DNA from: Chiua virens
Taxonomy: Eukaryota > Basidiomycota > Agaricomycetes > Boletales > Boletaceae
Length of the DNA stretch: 64,000 bases
Reading direction: 5' to 3'
Assembly: GCA_019787685.1 (NCBI GenBank)
Contig: JAHNUO010000011.1
Location: 558,001 to 622,000, forward strand
Shown: positions 22,980 through 32,931 of the stretch, one piece after another
How positions within the stretch are numbered: position 1 is the stretch's first letter
Layout: each line of letters begins with the position of its first letter
Notes under the pieces: generated by a model
The model's database searches: none
Seen by the model: the letters and a program-made list of their open reading frames with translations, nothing else
What the model was told of the DNA's origin: nothing
Translations under genes and position numbers: made by a program

Positions 22980-25900
22980 CTAATGCCTTCCTCAATCTAC
23001 CTCTCATCCATTGTCCCCATTACTTCCTGATTATGACATCACTGAAGATGCTTTTGATACCCCTCCAAGGCATAGAATTTTAACCAAGGTGCATGCTAAC
23101 TTACTACAGGAAACCCATCCACTAATACCAGGGTAGACTCAACATTCGTAAATGGCAGAATCACAAAGAGGATTATCTCTGATGTTTCATGGAGATGGAA
23201 GCTCCACCAAATCTGAGGCATTGTGCAATATGCAGTGGAGATGGCATTTACAGGTGTCCGGAGTGCTTTGGGTGCCCATTGTATTGTACCCACTGTTGTA
23301 GAGAGCAATGGACAGGTGTGTTTTTTGAACATCTTCCCTTCACCTCGTAGGTTAATTAGTCCAGTCTTCTGATATCATGCACTGAGTGACTCAGGTTGGA
23401 TTTGAAATCTATCTTAGGCATGGGAGCAATCCTTGTCATCATGGTGGTAATAATGACGACATAAGCCATGAGGAACTGCTCCCAATAAATGAAGATGAAT
23501 TGCAGGTGGACAATCAGGAAGATATTCTGTGGTATTTGCAATCTCCAAAAGGAGCAAACTATCTAACAATTATTGATATCTAGGGTATACATTTTCTAAG
23601 CAGTAAATTTCTGCACCTGCCTGAATGCCCCCCCAGTGCATTTGCAATTAATGAATTCCCAGCTTTTCCCATTGACAATAGAAAACCCACAAACAGCCTT
23701 CACATTTAAGCTCTTGGATAACTTCATTCAAGACAACCTGGAATGTGGGACATCCACTGACAATTACTACAGTAAGATCTGCTGAATCACATCCAATTTA
23801 TTCCCCAATTTATGCCAGTGAGTAACATCCAGGGGACATGAATCAGGCCAATGATCCTTTTGTATTTAGGATTGCTACTATGATCTTCTAAGGGTATCCA
23901 GGAAATGGTACCTGCTGAAGCTTTTAAGATGAAATGGATATGCACACACTCAAGGGGCCTTCCTTCTAGGGTCTCTAGCATTGTTTTGTCCCACATGTCC
24001 ACAGCTAGGTATAAATGTCCATGCTATACCAGATACTAATCTAGTAGATTAACATTGTAGTGCCATCCCATGTGGTGGAAAAATTAGAGATCTGACAGGA
24101 AGGGTAGTTGAAAATATTGGTAATGGATGGAAACTTCAAGACAAAGCATTTGCAAGACCAATAGCCTTCCAATCAGACTTGGTTGATGGATGGCCTGGGA
24201 TTTATGGTTGCCCATGAGCCATATTAGGAATACTTGGCCAATATAAACCTTTCTTCGGAGGTTTGTGAACTTCCCCATGCCATCTAATATGCCACTCAAA
24301 GATAGTAGCACTCACCATGCAATAATCATAGGGCAGTCAACCATGACCACATGTGCACAGCACAGATTCTTTGTTTCTCACTCACTTGTTGATTTCCAAA
24401 AAGGAAAAAGGTGTGAATATCATATACTACTCCATTCTCCATTCCTCCAGATATAACTCCAACTTCCTTAGATGATAACTCTAGGTCAATTTTCCTCAGG
24501 ACACAACTCCATGACCCTGGATCTTCTGTTATGTATATATGTTCCCTTTTCATTTTAGTAAATAAACCTGTGTCTCTCTTATGAGTACAGCTCTGGCTTC
24601 CTCAGTACTCAATTACCTCCGGTTATGTAGTTTCCTGATATCCATCTCACTCAGCATTTAGTCATTCTCCGTTTCTCTGTATTATTCATCTCCTTGCTCA
24701 ATGACTAATCACTTTGTTTCCTCCAGAGTATATAAACTATAGTTACTTTGATTGTAACTTCAGTCTGAATATTAGTTTATTTGTACAACTCACTCCAAAT
24801 ACTCTAAGAAGACCTTGATGGTCTTTACTCTGGTTGACTCCCCTTTATGTGTTGAGTCTTACTTCAACCTCCATTCTCCACATATCCAAAATACAGGGAC
24901 AGACTGTGACAAGGGCACACCACATATGGTGAAGCCAAGTCCTGTCCAACGCTACAACTCCAGAGATCTGGAGTTGGCTACCTTCAAGTCACATGGTCTC
25001 TAACAGCAAATCCCTCAATGAACCAGAGAAATAAATACTTAGTGCACAGGCAAGCCAATATGGATTATTCTTCAGCTAATGCTCTCTGACACAACATGAG
25101 TATGCTACAGTAGGCACTTTGCTTTTATGACATTAACTGCTCATATATGAAGAAACTGCAGGCATGGGTTTCAAGAAAACTTTCCTCCAGATATAGACAT
25201 TGCACCGGGGATAGGAATTTGCCACATGCATGGCCATTAGCCCCAATGCTTTTCCAGATATGCCCTGCTTTTCATTGAAGGTGCTAGGTGGGTTGATGGG
25301 GAAATTATTGAAACCCTTTGGTCTATTTTGAACATTGTCTCTGCATCCACATGTGGCGTGTCATCTTTACATTGGCAGGAGCTCGTAGATTTTCACATGA
25401 ATGAATTTAATTTTATGAAAATAACCTGCATGGGTAAGACTGCTTCCAATGATTCTGTTCCACTGACATAAATATTTAATTATTCAGCATGGAATTTGGC
25501 TTCAAAAATTTGGGCTGCCAGATTAGTCACATTTACAGTTTATGAAGCATTTGACCAGCTTGGTCACACAATTCCAAATGATGTGCAAGAGAGATGGGTG
25601 AGCCAGGAACACTTGGCCATGCAAGGGTGGGCCAAAGATCCTGCTATGATAGACATCTTTCAGGTCAGGCATAATAAGGGTATGTGCAATAAATATATGC
25701 TTTATTCCCTGCTGAATCTTGCAGCCCCTACTATTTGTCCCATGGAACTTCAGCTGCTCTCAGAAGTCAATAATCCTGTGGGCATGTTGCATGGCCATAC
25801 CACATGATTTACTCAGAGACTCAAAATAGAAGACTTAGCAATTTCATTACAAAAGGACACCAAATTGCTCAGTGCATGGTCAACTGACATGCACAAATTA

Positions 25901-26128
25901 GCAATCACCCACCACGCCAATCAATTATCTGCAGATGTTTCTAAATTGCTATCCAAAGCATCTGCATACATAAAGGCAGATTCCATGGACAGAGTGGATC
26001 CATACTATGAAGATTCTGATGTTGAACTAGATGATGATGATGATGAACCCATGAGGAATTCATACCTTCACTTGCCCTGCCACTGCTGTCCACATTTGGC
26101 AGAGATACATGTGATAAGATGGGAATAG
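22980..26128 (+). pseudogene. KDZ (Kyakuja-Dileera-Zisupton) transposase relic
   Basis: The order of landmarks is that of a KDZ transposase. A CxC2-like cysteine cluster is at about 23,218-23,290 (CAICSGDGIYRCPECFG, then CTHCC). Next come PQTAFTFKLLDNFIQ (about 23,690), LALFCPTCPQLGINV (about 23,976-24,020), VMDGNFKTKHL with the first catalytic Asp (24,126), WLMDGLGFMV, FVSHSLVDFQKGKR, then QANMDYSSANAL and FYDINCSYMKKL (second Asp, about 25,129), WVDGEIIETLW (Glu, about 25,301) and a C-terminal helical part (25,496-26,128). A solo LTR sits in an intron whose exon ends join as GKR and QANMDY. At least eight stops or frameshifts are present, yet the D, D and E residues survive. The enzyme would cut and paste its own DNA element; here it is dead. 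No terminal repeats were found. Confidence 0.8.
24418..25005 (+). repeat. Solo LTR in KDZ intron, decayed TSD
   Basis: It belongs to the same family as 10,303-10,832, beginning TATCATATAC (TG decayed to TA) and ending TCTCTAACA. Flanks are GTGAA (24,413-24,417) and GCAAA (25,006-25,010); both derive from GCGAA by one CpG transition each. It lies between the donor GTGTGA and acceptor TGCACAG of a KDZ intron. Confidence 0.72.
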
Positions 26129-26249
26129 TGAATTGTCAACACTATGCCTGTATCCATTGAGTGACTCAACTCCACCAATAAACAAGCACAAACTCCTCCC
26201 TTTGTTTCCATTTGTTTATCTTGCACATCTCTTGCCACCCACCTGATTG

Positions 26250-26990
26250 CATTATGCCGAAAGATTCAGCATGTCTAGTTCTTCTCAGTCCAATATCCAC
26301 AGATGCCTCTACTATGTAGGATGTCACATTGATACAGTGGTATCTGCCATAAGCATGATGAATTTGGAAGAATGGCCAAACAACTAGTGGATGCTCCTGG
26401 ATGAGGAATTCATAAGTCCTTTGCATCCATTATTTGAACACTCTCAGTCATGTCTTACACAGGGGAACCTTCACTTCACTCAGCAGCTCTATGCCACCAT
26501 GTTTTCTGTGGCTGTTGTGGCACTCACATTCCAAAGGCTGTATCTTGAATTGTTGGAAGACAAAGGCCAGATGCAGCAAGTTTTGGCAGGATTTGATCAT
26601 AGCCTGTGTTATCTCATAGATGATATCCTGTCTTTCCTTCTAAACTGGAACCTAGAGATGGTGGACACTTTTGACATGGCATGGTGGGCAGATTGGTCCA
26701 CAGGGGAGGACAAGATCAGGTCATTCAATTTGGCACAATCTTCAGATAATTACTTTCAGGTGTTGTCAAATTAGAGTTTGTCAGAATTATTGACTCATTG
26801 GATATAGGGTGTATGGTCAGATGACCAGTCACCATTAGATATAAAGAAGGTGCAGACATTACAGCAGATGGAAGAACATCTTCTGCACCAACTAAAGGAA
26901 AATGCAGAGAAGTTGGAACAGGTAGAAGACACATTAGACTACACTTGGGGTCAGCAGGTGCAACTGTGTGGCATTCTGGGAGGGAAAACT
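26250..26990 (+). pseudogene. Unassigned coding relic
   Basis: An open frame at 26,391-26,774 (MLLDEEFISPLHPLFEHSQS onward) is followed by LHQLKENAEKLEQVEDTLDY (about 26,880-26,940), a helical, coiled-coil-like text. It directly follows the KDZ relic on the same strand and may be its C-terminal extension or a separate gene. No motif was recognised. Confidence 0.35.
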
Positions 26991-27231
26991 TGATCTTACC
27001 ATCCCATCTCCCTAGAATAGTTGGCAGTAATTACTTGACATTTCATTTCACTAACTTTCCATATGCATACTATAAAATTTATATATTGCTGAACTGCTTG
27101 TGGTATGGAGCATGTGTGGGATTGTGTACTCTGAGACCGCATCATTGTTATAAATGCCACACTTGTGCAAAATTGCATCACATTTTACATGGTATGAAGA
27201 GCTGGAAAATATTATGTATTCCAAAACCACT

Positions 27232-28500
27232 CTAGTGTTCTAAATGGCACACATGCACGAAATTACACCACTGAATTTGCAATGCTTCATGGACCTTCTC
27301 CTGCATATACCAAACAATACAGCTTCTGTTCCCTGCCGCATGCCACACTCCATGCTCCAAAAGCTGGCCTGAAAATGCAATAACTGTTCCAGGTGGGTAA
27401 TAACATGCAATTTTGAGCTCAGGCATTTCAAACTTGATGGCTTCATAATTGCCAACTATAAGAACAAGGTCAAACCATTGTGGGAGCCTGTTTTGATCCT
27501 TGTGATAAGGACTGGAGTAATTTACCACTGCAGAGAGACTGTTGTATATCCCTGGCCAAAGCTCAGCACCTTTCATCATCTCTGACAAATTGATTTGTGT
27601 GTCAACTTCCAGATCTCCAGCATGGCCTGCCACCCAAGGTCATAAAGCTCCAGATGCATTATGCTCAGAGCTGTGAACAGGACAGCTTGCACGCCAGAAT
27701 TTTTGGCCAACTAGAGGCGAGCTTCATTTGCATTTCTATTCAGCTGCAGAAGGGCATATACCTCCAGCTATTCATTGATTATACTTACATTATGGCCCTG
27801 CTGGAACCATGCCAGTGAGAAGTTCACTGTCCCTCATAGATCTACATCCTTCCTAAAATATATCAAGCTGGTTCTCCATTTTCGATAGTCATGGAAATCT
27901 GACAGACTATTTCGGAGAGTATTATTGCAGATTTTGAACAAGTCTGATATCTTTTTCTACCATGGTCATTAAGTCCAAATACAGTTCAAGTGGGCATGTG
28001 ATATTAACCTGGAATTCTATACTTAATACCTGAGGTAGATACAAAGTGAGGATATAGCCTTGCTCATTTGTGATCATAGTGGGCTGGGCCAGCTCTCAGG
28101 CTAGGTATTCAATGGACTCAGAGTGAGAGCAGCCCATGTCCTTTGATTCATTGCTAGCTACTCTCTGTGGATCAAAGCCAACAAGCATGACTGCCAGTGA
28201 AAATCAGTTAGCACTATGACAACAGTGTTCAATGTTCCTAGCACCTGGGTTATTTTGGCTTTGATGAGTTCCTCTACCAGGCAATTGGCCTCATACACCA
28301 GATTAGTTGGTATATTAATGTTGGGTAAAATATATTGCAGATATGTCAATGGCTTGGCTTGTTGAAAGAAGCAATCTTTCATGTATTTTGCAAGATAATC
28401 CATCAGCTCCAAGTGAGTTGGGGGTAGAGCATCCATGTCAGGATGGAAATAAGGTATGGTGGTGAATGAGCATACAAGTAGAAATTTATACTAAGGAAAC
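27232..28500 (-). pseudogene. TET/JBP-like 2OG-Fe(II) dioxygenase relic
   Basis: Read on the minus strand: DALPPTHLELMDYLAKYMKD (28,436 downward), NTVVIVLTDFHWQS, MITNEQGYILTLYLPQVL (about 28,080-28,025), NFSLAWFQQGHN, LLQLNRNANEAR, MHLELYDLGWQAMLEIWK, and then the catalytic part in an open frame from 27,633. That part holds AVVNYSSPYHKDQNRLPQWF with the Fe-binding H-x-D (H at 27,502-27,504, D at 27,496-27,498), a distal His in LLEHGVWHA (27,352-27,354) and the 2OG-binding Arg in GNRSCIVWYM (27,324-27,326). The order matches the Agaricomycete TET/JBP-like 2OGFeDO family, which in active form would oxidise 5-methylcytosine or thymine in DNA. At least four lesions are present (stops near 27,720 and 28,160, and frameshifts), although the metal ligands are intact. 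It lies convergent to, and about 1.1 kb from, the KDZ relic. Confidence 0.72.
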
Positions 28501-28689
28501 TGCCATAATGGTGGGCCCACATGTCTGAGTCAGATACAAAAAAATATGCTCCAGTAAGCATATTGGTGACTAACTGGGAATACATGGGAACTTGATCGTG
28601 GGTATTGCATGCACAGAAATATCATTTGGAGGCTTCCTCATATGTGATTGCTTGTGAATGACAGGTATGACCACATATCGCACTGATGC

Positions 28690-29010
28690 AAAATTATCTT
28701 CCAGAGGGCTCATCCATTGGCAACCATGTACACATGGGGGCTAGCCTGTGTATAGCATTTCTGCAGAAATATCCTCCAGTGGGCTTGTTTGTAGTGGAAT
28801 GTGCACCCTCCTGAGGGCTTGTCCATAGGCAACCATGTACATGTGGGGGCTAGCCCATGTATAGCATTTCTGCAGAAATATCCTCCAGTGGGCTCATTTG
28901 TAGCAAAACACGCACATGTGGGCTAGCCCATGTATGACACTTATGCAGAAGTATCCCTTACTGGGTTCATTTGTAGCTAGCCATATATACATGGGGCTTG
29001 CTCATGGATA
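28690..29010. repeat. About 110-bp tandem repeat, three degenerate copies
   Basis: Units share ggcaaccatgtacac, gggggctagcc, gcatttctgcagaaatatcc and gggct(t/c) with spacing near 110 bp (starts about 28,700, 28,811 and 28,905). The third copy is the most diverged. No coding frame follows the repeat. Confidence 0.75.
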
Positions 29011-29188
29011 GTGATGTTTATAAATCCATTCCAGGCCACAACCATAGATGACTGTGGATGTGTTGCAGGCCCACCCATGGCTATTAATATTACTGGTACA
29101 TGTATATTTCTCAGGGAGCTCAGTCATAATTGACCATGCATACATGGCGGGCTCACAGGGGGTCACCTGTCAGTGATTGTATTGAATC

Positions 29189-29536
29189 ATGGGCATTCTC
29201 ACAGATATCAACACACTAAACCTGACCAAACAAACTAAACCTGTGTCAAGGCAGGGTGGTTGTGCACTGCACTGCAATATGAGTACATTATGTGCTTTGC
29301 TTGATTGGCTCAGGGCTTTCAGGCCAGCCCACAGAATCACCATCTGTGAGCTTCAACAGCTTCAAGTGGCATGTATAGTAGGCTGACACTGTACTAATCT
29401 CCAACTCAACTGACAGCATCCAAAGCCACTGAACAAATTTGTTTAGTACTTGATAAGACTTTAAGGATTTAACTTTCGTGGTTTATGGGACTTAGCTAAC
29501 TAAATTACTTAATGGATGTGTCAAAGTCCCTGAAAG
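29189..29536. other. No gene recognised
   Basis: A 65-codon frame at 29,189-29,386 has no recognisable motif. The rest has no feature I can support. Confidence 0.3.
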
Positions 29537-30034
29537 TTATGTAAAGTGACTGTAGAATTTGCTGATGCCTTGTGCACTTGGGAAGGGCCAACTTGTATCA
29601 GCTAATACCTTGCTTGAGAGGAGGGCATGTGGTGCAGAAAGCACATGAATAATAACAATATCTGCTGTGTAGACATCAGTAGGTGTTGTTCCCACACCCT
29701 TAGCTGAGATTGGCTGATGGGTTAAGTTGAAATAAAGTTCAACTAATGCCCCTTCTAGCTGTGCACAATAGGCATCTGGCTTGATGAGTTTACCACTCAT
29801 GTCATATGCAGGGATTGGGACAACATGATATGTCTCCCCTATTGACTTGAGTGCACTGGTAGCTATATCATTGTGTGTTGACCAGTTTCGGATGTCAAAG
29901 TAAGCAGCCTCTGAACAAAATCTTCATCACTATTAGTCCAAGTACATAGGTCAAAGGGTGACTCTTACCAAATTTGTTTCTATCCTCTTTACCACCATCC
30001 TTAGATGTGTCTGACTCTGGTGCTGTGCTCGCTT
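29537..30034 (-). pseudogene. Unassigned minus-strand relic interrupted by LTR element
   Basis: An open minus-strand frame (29,537-29,800) reads GKLIKPDAYCAQLEGALVEL, YFNLTHQPIS and then TADIVIIHVLSAP, which resembles short Agaricomycete hypothetical proteins often found near transposons. The small LTR element at 30,040-32,926 inserted just upstream. No conserved catalytic motif was recognised. Confidence 0.35.
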
Positions 30035-30789
30035 GGCTTTGTAGAAAACTATAGTATAGTCACTACAGAAACTACAGTAGCTAATGACCAATATAAGGTC
30101 AGCTTATATAATCTACTAAATTGAGTCCATATGAATTGACTCAAATCTCAGATTTGCAACACTCCCCCTCAAGGAGTATGAAAGAAGATCAAAGGAATAG
30201 GTAAAAAATGAAATAATTTTTTTTTCTTGTTCCAATGAAAATAACCTTTACTTTGAATGAGTGTTGTTGCTGTTGTGTTGTTGGTCTTGATGAGGCTATG
30301 CTCAGTTGATGTCCATATATGGAAACATGGCTTGGCTAATTGTGCTCTTGCTATCTATGCTCTCCCAGCATCTGGATCTTCCATATCATGCATCTGATGT
30401 ATCTAATGTGACTGATTTGGCTTTGACATGATTGTTTGATCTGGTGAGTTTTTCTGCTTTGTTCTACTCTGCTGACCTTTCTAGATTGCATTTTGAGCTT
30501 TCCTCATCGACACAGTGGGTTTGGGAGGTTAGTAAGTCATCTGGGATGATGATTTGGTGGTTTAGATCGCCTAGGTACGTCGCATTTTGTTTGTTTGTAG
30601 TGTTCTTGCTGACTTGTGTGTCTTTAGCTACTAATGCCATTTTGACTTGTTTTGAGTCATAGTGCTTGTCAGTTGTTACACCATCCATCCAGGGACCTCT
30701 CCCATCATATTCAACTTATCTTGAAGCATTTTGATGCTGTGCTTTGCCTTCGACATCTCTCAAAGTCAACTGGACCTTCTCCTGCCCTC

Positions 30790-31316
30790 TGTTAGAGACC
30801 ATGTGACTTGGAGGTTGTCAACTCTGGATCTCTGGAGTTGTAGCGTCAAACGGGACTTGGATTCACCATATGTGGTGTGCCCCTGTCACAGTCTGTTCCT
30901 GTATTTCAGATGTGCAGAGAATGGAGGTAGATGTAAGACTTAACACATAAAGTGGAGTTGAGCAGGGTAAAGATGGTCAAGGTCTTCTTGGAGTGTTTGG
31001 AGTGAGTTGTACAAATAAACTAATATTCAGACTGAAGTTACAATCAAAAATAAACCCATATACCATTGGAAAGCCCTTGATCAGGGCTTTCCAATGGTAC
31101 CTAGGTCAGGGGGTCTAGCATCAACAGGGCTCTCAATATTCATGCTTCAATCAAAATGCTACAAACATTGCATCAGTTTTGTTGCTCACTGTATATATGT
31201 AATGGAGGTCTGGGGTCATGGAGTTGTGTCCTGAGGTACATAGATCAACCTGGAGTTCATGTCTAAGAGTATTAAAGTTATATCTGGAGGAACAGAGAAC
31301 AGAGCAGTATATGACA
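30790..31316 (-). repeat. Solo LTR nested in the small LTR element, TSD CCCTC
   Basis: It is the inverted copy of the LTR family at 10.3 and 24.4 kb. CCCTC lies at 30,785-30,789 and 31,317-31,321. The middle of the LTR is replaced by a fragment of a Tc1-type MITE (31,056-31,197). It therefore shows three layers: small LTR element, solo LTR, MITE. Confidence 0.86.
31056..31197. mobile_element. Tc1/mariner-type MITE fragment with perfect hairpin
   Basis: The right end reads cagttttgttgctcactgta, the same end as the MITE at 56,827-57,102. The left part is a perfect palindrome at 31,061-31,099 (17-bp arms around tgatc). The left terminal repeat is missing, so the copy is truncated. Confidence 0.6.
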
Positions 31317-32931
31317 CCCTCCTGGACTTCTATCTCAATGTTGTACCTTCATTTCAATGAAGTACTTGATCTTGTCGCTTGTAGCATACTCTAGGATGCT
31401 CTGGGGATTGTCTCCAATGATCTGGCAGTCCCAATCGCCTTTTTCATTGACCAACTCGACCTTTTTGCCTATTTGACCTTCTGGGCCTGTCCTTTGACAT
31501 AGTGCCTTTGTTTTGACAAAGCACTTGTTCTCATTGTATTGGGGACATTCCAGGTGAGTAGGGAAGTTGACTGATGCAGCTGCTTTGTTGTCCAGGTCGT
31601 TCATTATATCTGGACTAGTCTGCTTGTCTTTTCCCATCTCTTTAACTCAGTGTGGCACTTTGAGATTGCCACTGGATTGACTCATTTCACCTCTGGGGGC
31701 ATCTAAGAGGTCCCTTGGACTGTCTGGTGCAAGTGTGTCACTTATGGTGCATGCATCATCGCTTGGAGCTCTCTCAGGTGAGTTCTTTCTCCTGCTCAGC
31801 TCTGCACATTTGCACTCCCATTCTGATGCATTCCATGGCTTTTTGGTTGCTTCTTAGCTTCCTGGTTGCCTATGGATACTGCTGACACATCCATCTTGTT
31901 GCCAGGACCCTCAATGTCTTAGCTTGCAGGTCTATCCCGCTCCCTGCTCTCCCTCAAGCTGGATGCTTGGGGTTTTATTCTCTTGTCATGTGACATCGTC
32001 AGGTGGTTTCAGCAGTTCAGATAAGTCGTTCAGCATGTACTGATGATGTTTGTCAGGTGCCATATGGCCTGGTATGAACAACTCATCGGCTAACTCAGTT
32101 TATGTGCTTGACAATTGTGCTTTGTCGCACTCTGTCATTTCATTGCACTATCATCCGAGTGGACTATGGATTGGTGGAGTAGGCTGTCGAGGACCTTCAG
32201 ATAAGTCCTCATTGACTGTTTTGTCATATTGATTGATTTCATCAACCAGTGTTGTTGATCACTCATGCACTGTCACACATCTACTCTCTCCCTCAATTGA
32301 CATGGTTTGATGTGGTTCAGCACTCTCCACCTCGTCATGCACATCTCTGTGCATTTCCTCTGCAAGTTCATCAACCCACAGCATTTCTGACTTGATTTCA
32401 ACTATTCTGCACTTGTGTGCAGCCATTTGTGGCTTTTTGTCACTTCACTCTTCAACATTTGGTAGCCATTCTTGTAGTGGTTGTACTATAGACTTGTTGA
32501 ATCAATTTTTGAGGTAGCTGTAGAGTTTGTGTGCTGTCATAAGGTAAGTCATTGATCCAAGGATCAAATCCAGGATTCCAGAGACTAAAATGAATTTGAT
32601 TGTTGCTGCAAGCTGTCTGTTTGGGTTCATCACTGGTCTGTCAAGGTATTCTCACAGTCCATGCTTGTCCACAGCTTGCTTTATGGCTTCATGCCATTCT
32701 ACCCAATTATTTCCATCTGGGGAGAGTTCGATGGTGTTGAAAAAGTCCATTTTGATATTTTCAGGTTGAATGAGTGAGCTAACAGGCGCTAGCAGCTCAT
32801 AACCTGTAGAAAACTATAGTATAGTCACTACAGAAACTACAGTAGCTAATGACCAATATAAGGTCAGCTTATGTAATCTACCAAATTGAATCCATATGAA
32901 TTGACTCGAATCTCAGATTTACAACAGGCTT

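Larger units (their letters stand above)
30260..32750 (-). pseudogene. Gag-like protein of the small LTR element
   Basis: From an ATG at 32,750 (minus strand) the frame reads MDFFNTIELSPDGNNWVEWH, then EAIKQAVDKHGL, the pattern of copia-type Gag N-termini (NW..W...), and MTYLMTAHKLYSYLKN. Later come an acidic middle part, LECPQYNENKCFVKTKALCQ with paired cysteines, VELVNEKGDWDC and, beyond the nested LTR, WQEKVQLTLRDVEGKA and LNHQIIIPDDLLTSQTHC. It has about ten stops but stays largely in frame over some 600 codons, which suggests one long Gag-like protein in the ancestor. It lacks a canonical CCHC knuckle. Role inferred: particle formation and RNA packaging. Confidence 0.5.
30040..32926 (-). 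mobile_element. Small copia-like LTR element encoding only a gag-like frame
   Basis: Identical-length 122-bp LTRs lie at 30,040-30,161 and 32,805-32,926, each TGTAGAAAAC to CAACA on the plus strand. GGCTT flanks the element at 30,035-30,039 and 32,927-32,931. In the minus-strand sense a purine tract (GAGGGGGAG) directly precedes the 3' LTR. The interior, once the nested solo LTR (30,790-31,316) is removed, is only about 2.1 kb and carries one gag-like frame with no protease, integrase or RT. It is thus a complete but non-autonomous retrotransposon, dependent on another element's enzymes. LTR copies differ at about six positions, so the insertion is fairly old. Confidence 0.85.

Noticed and set aside
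28690..29010. CRISPR-like array
   Set aside because: Units are about 110 bp, degenerate and without unique spacers; the genome is eukaryotic.
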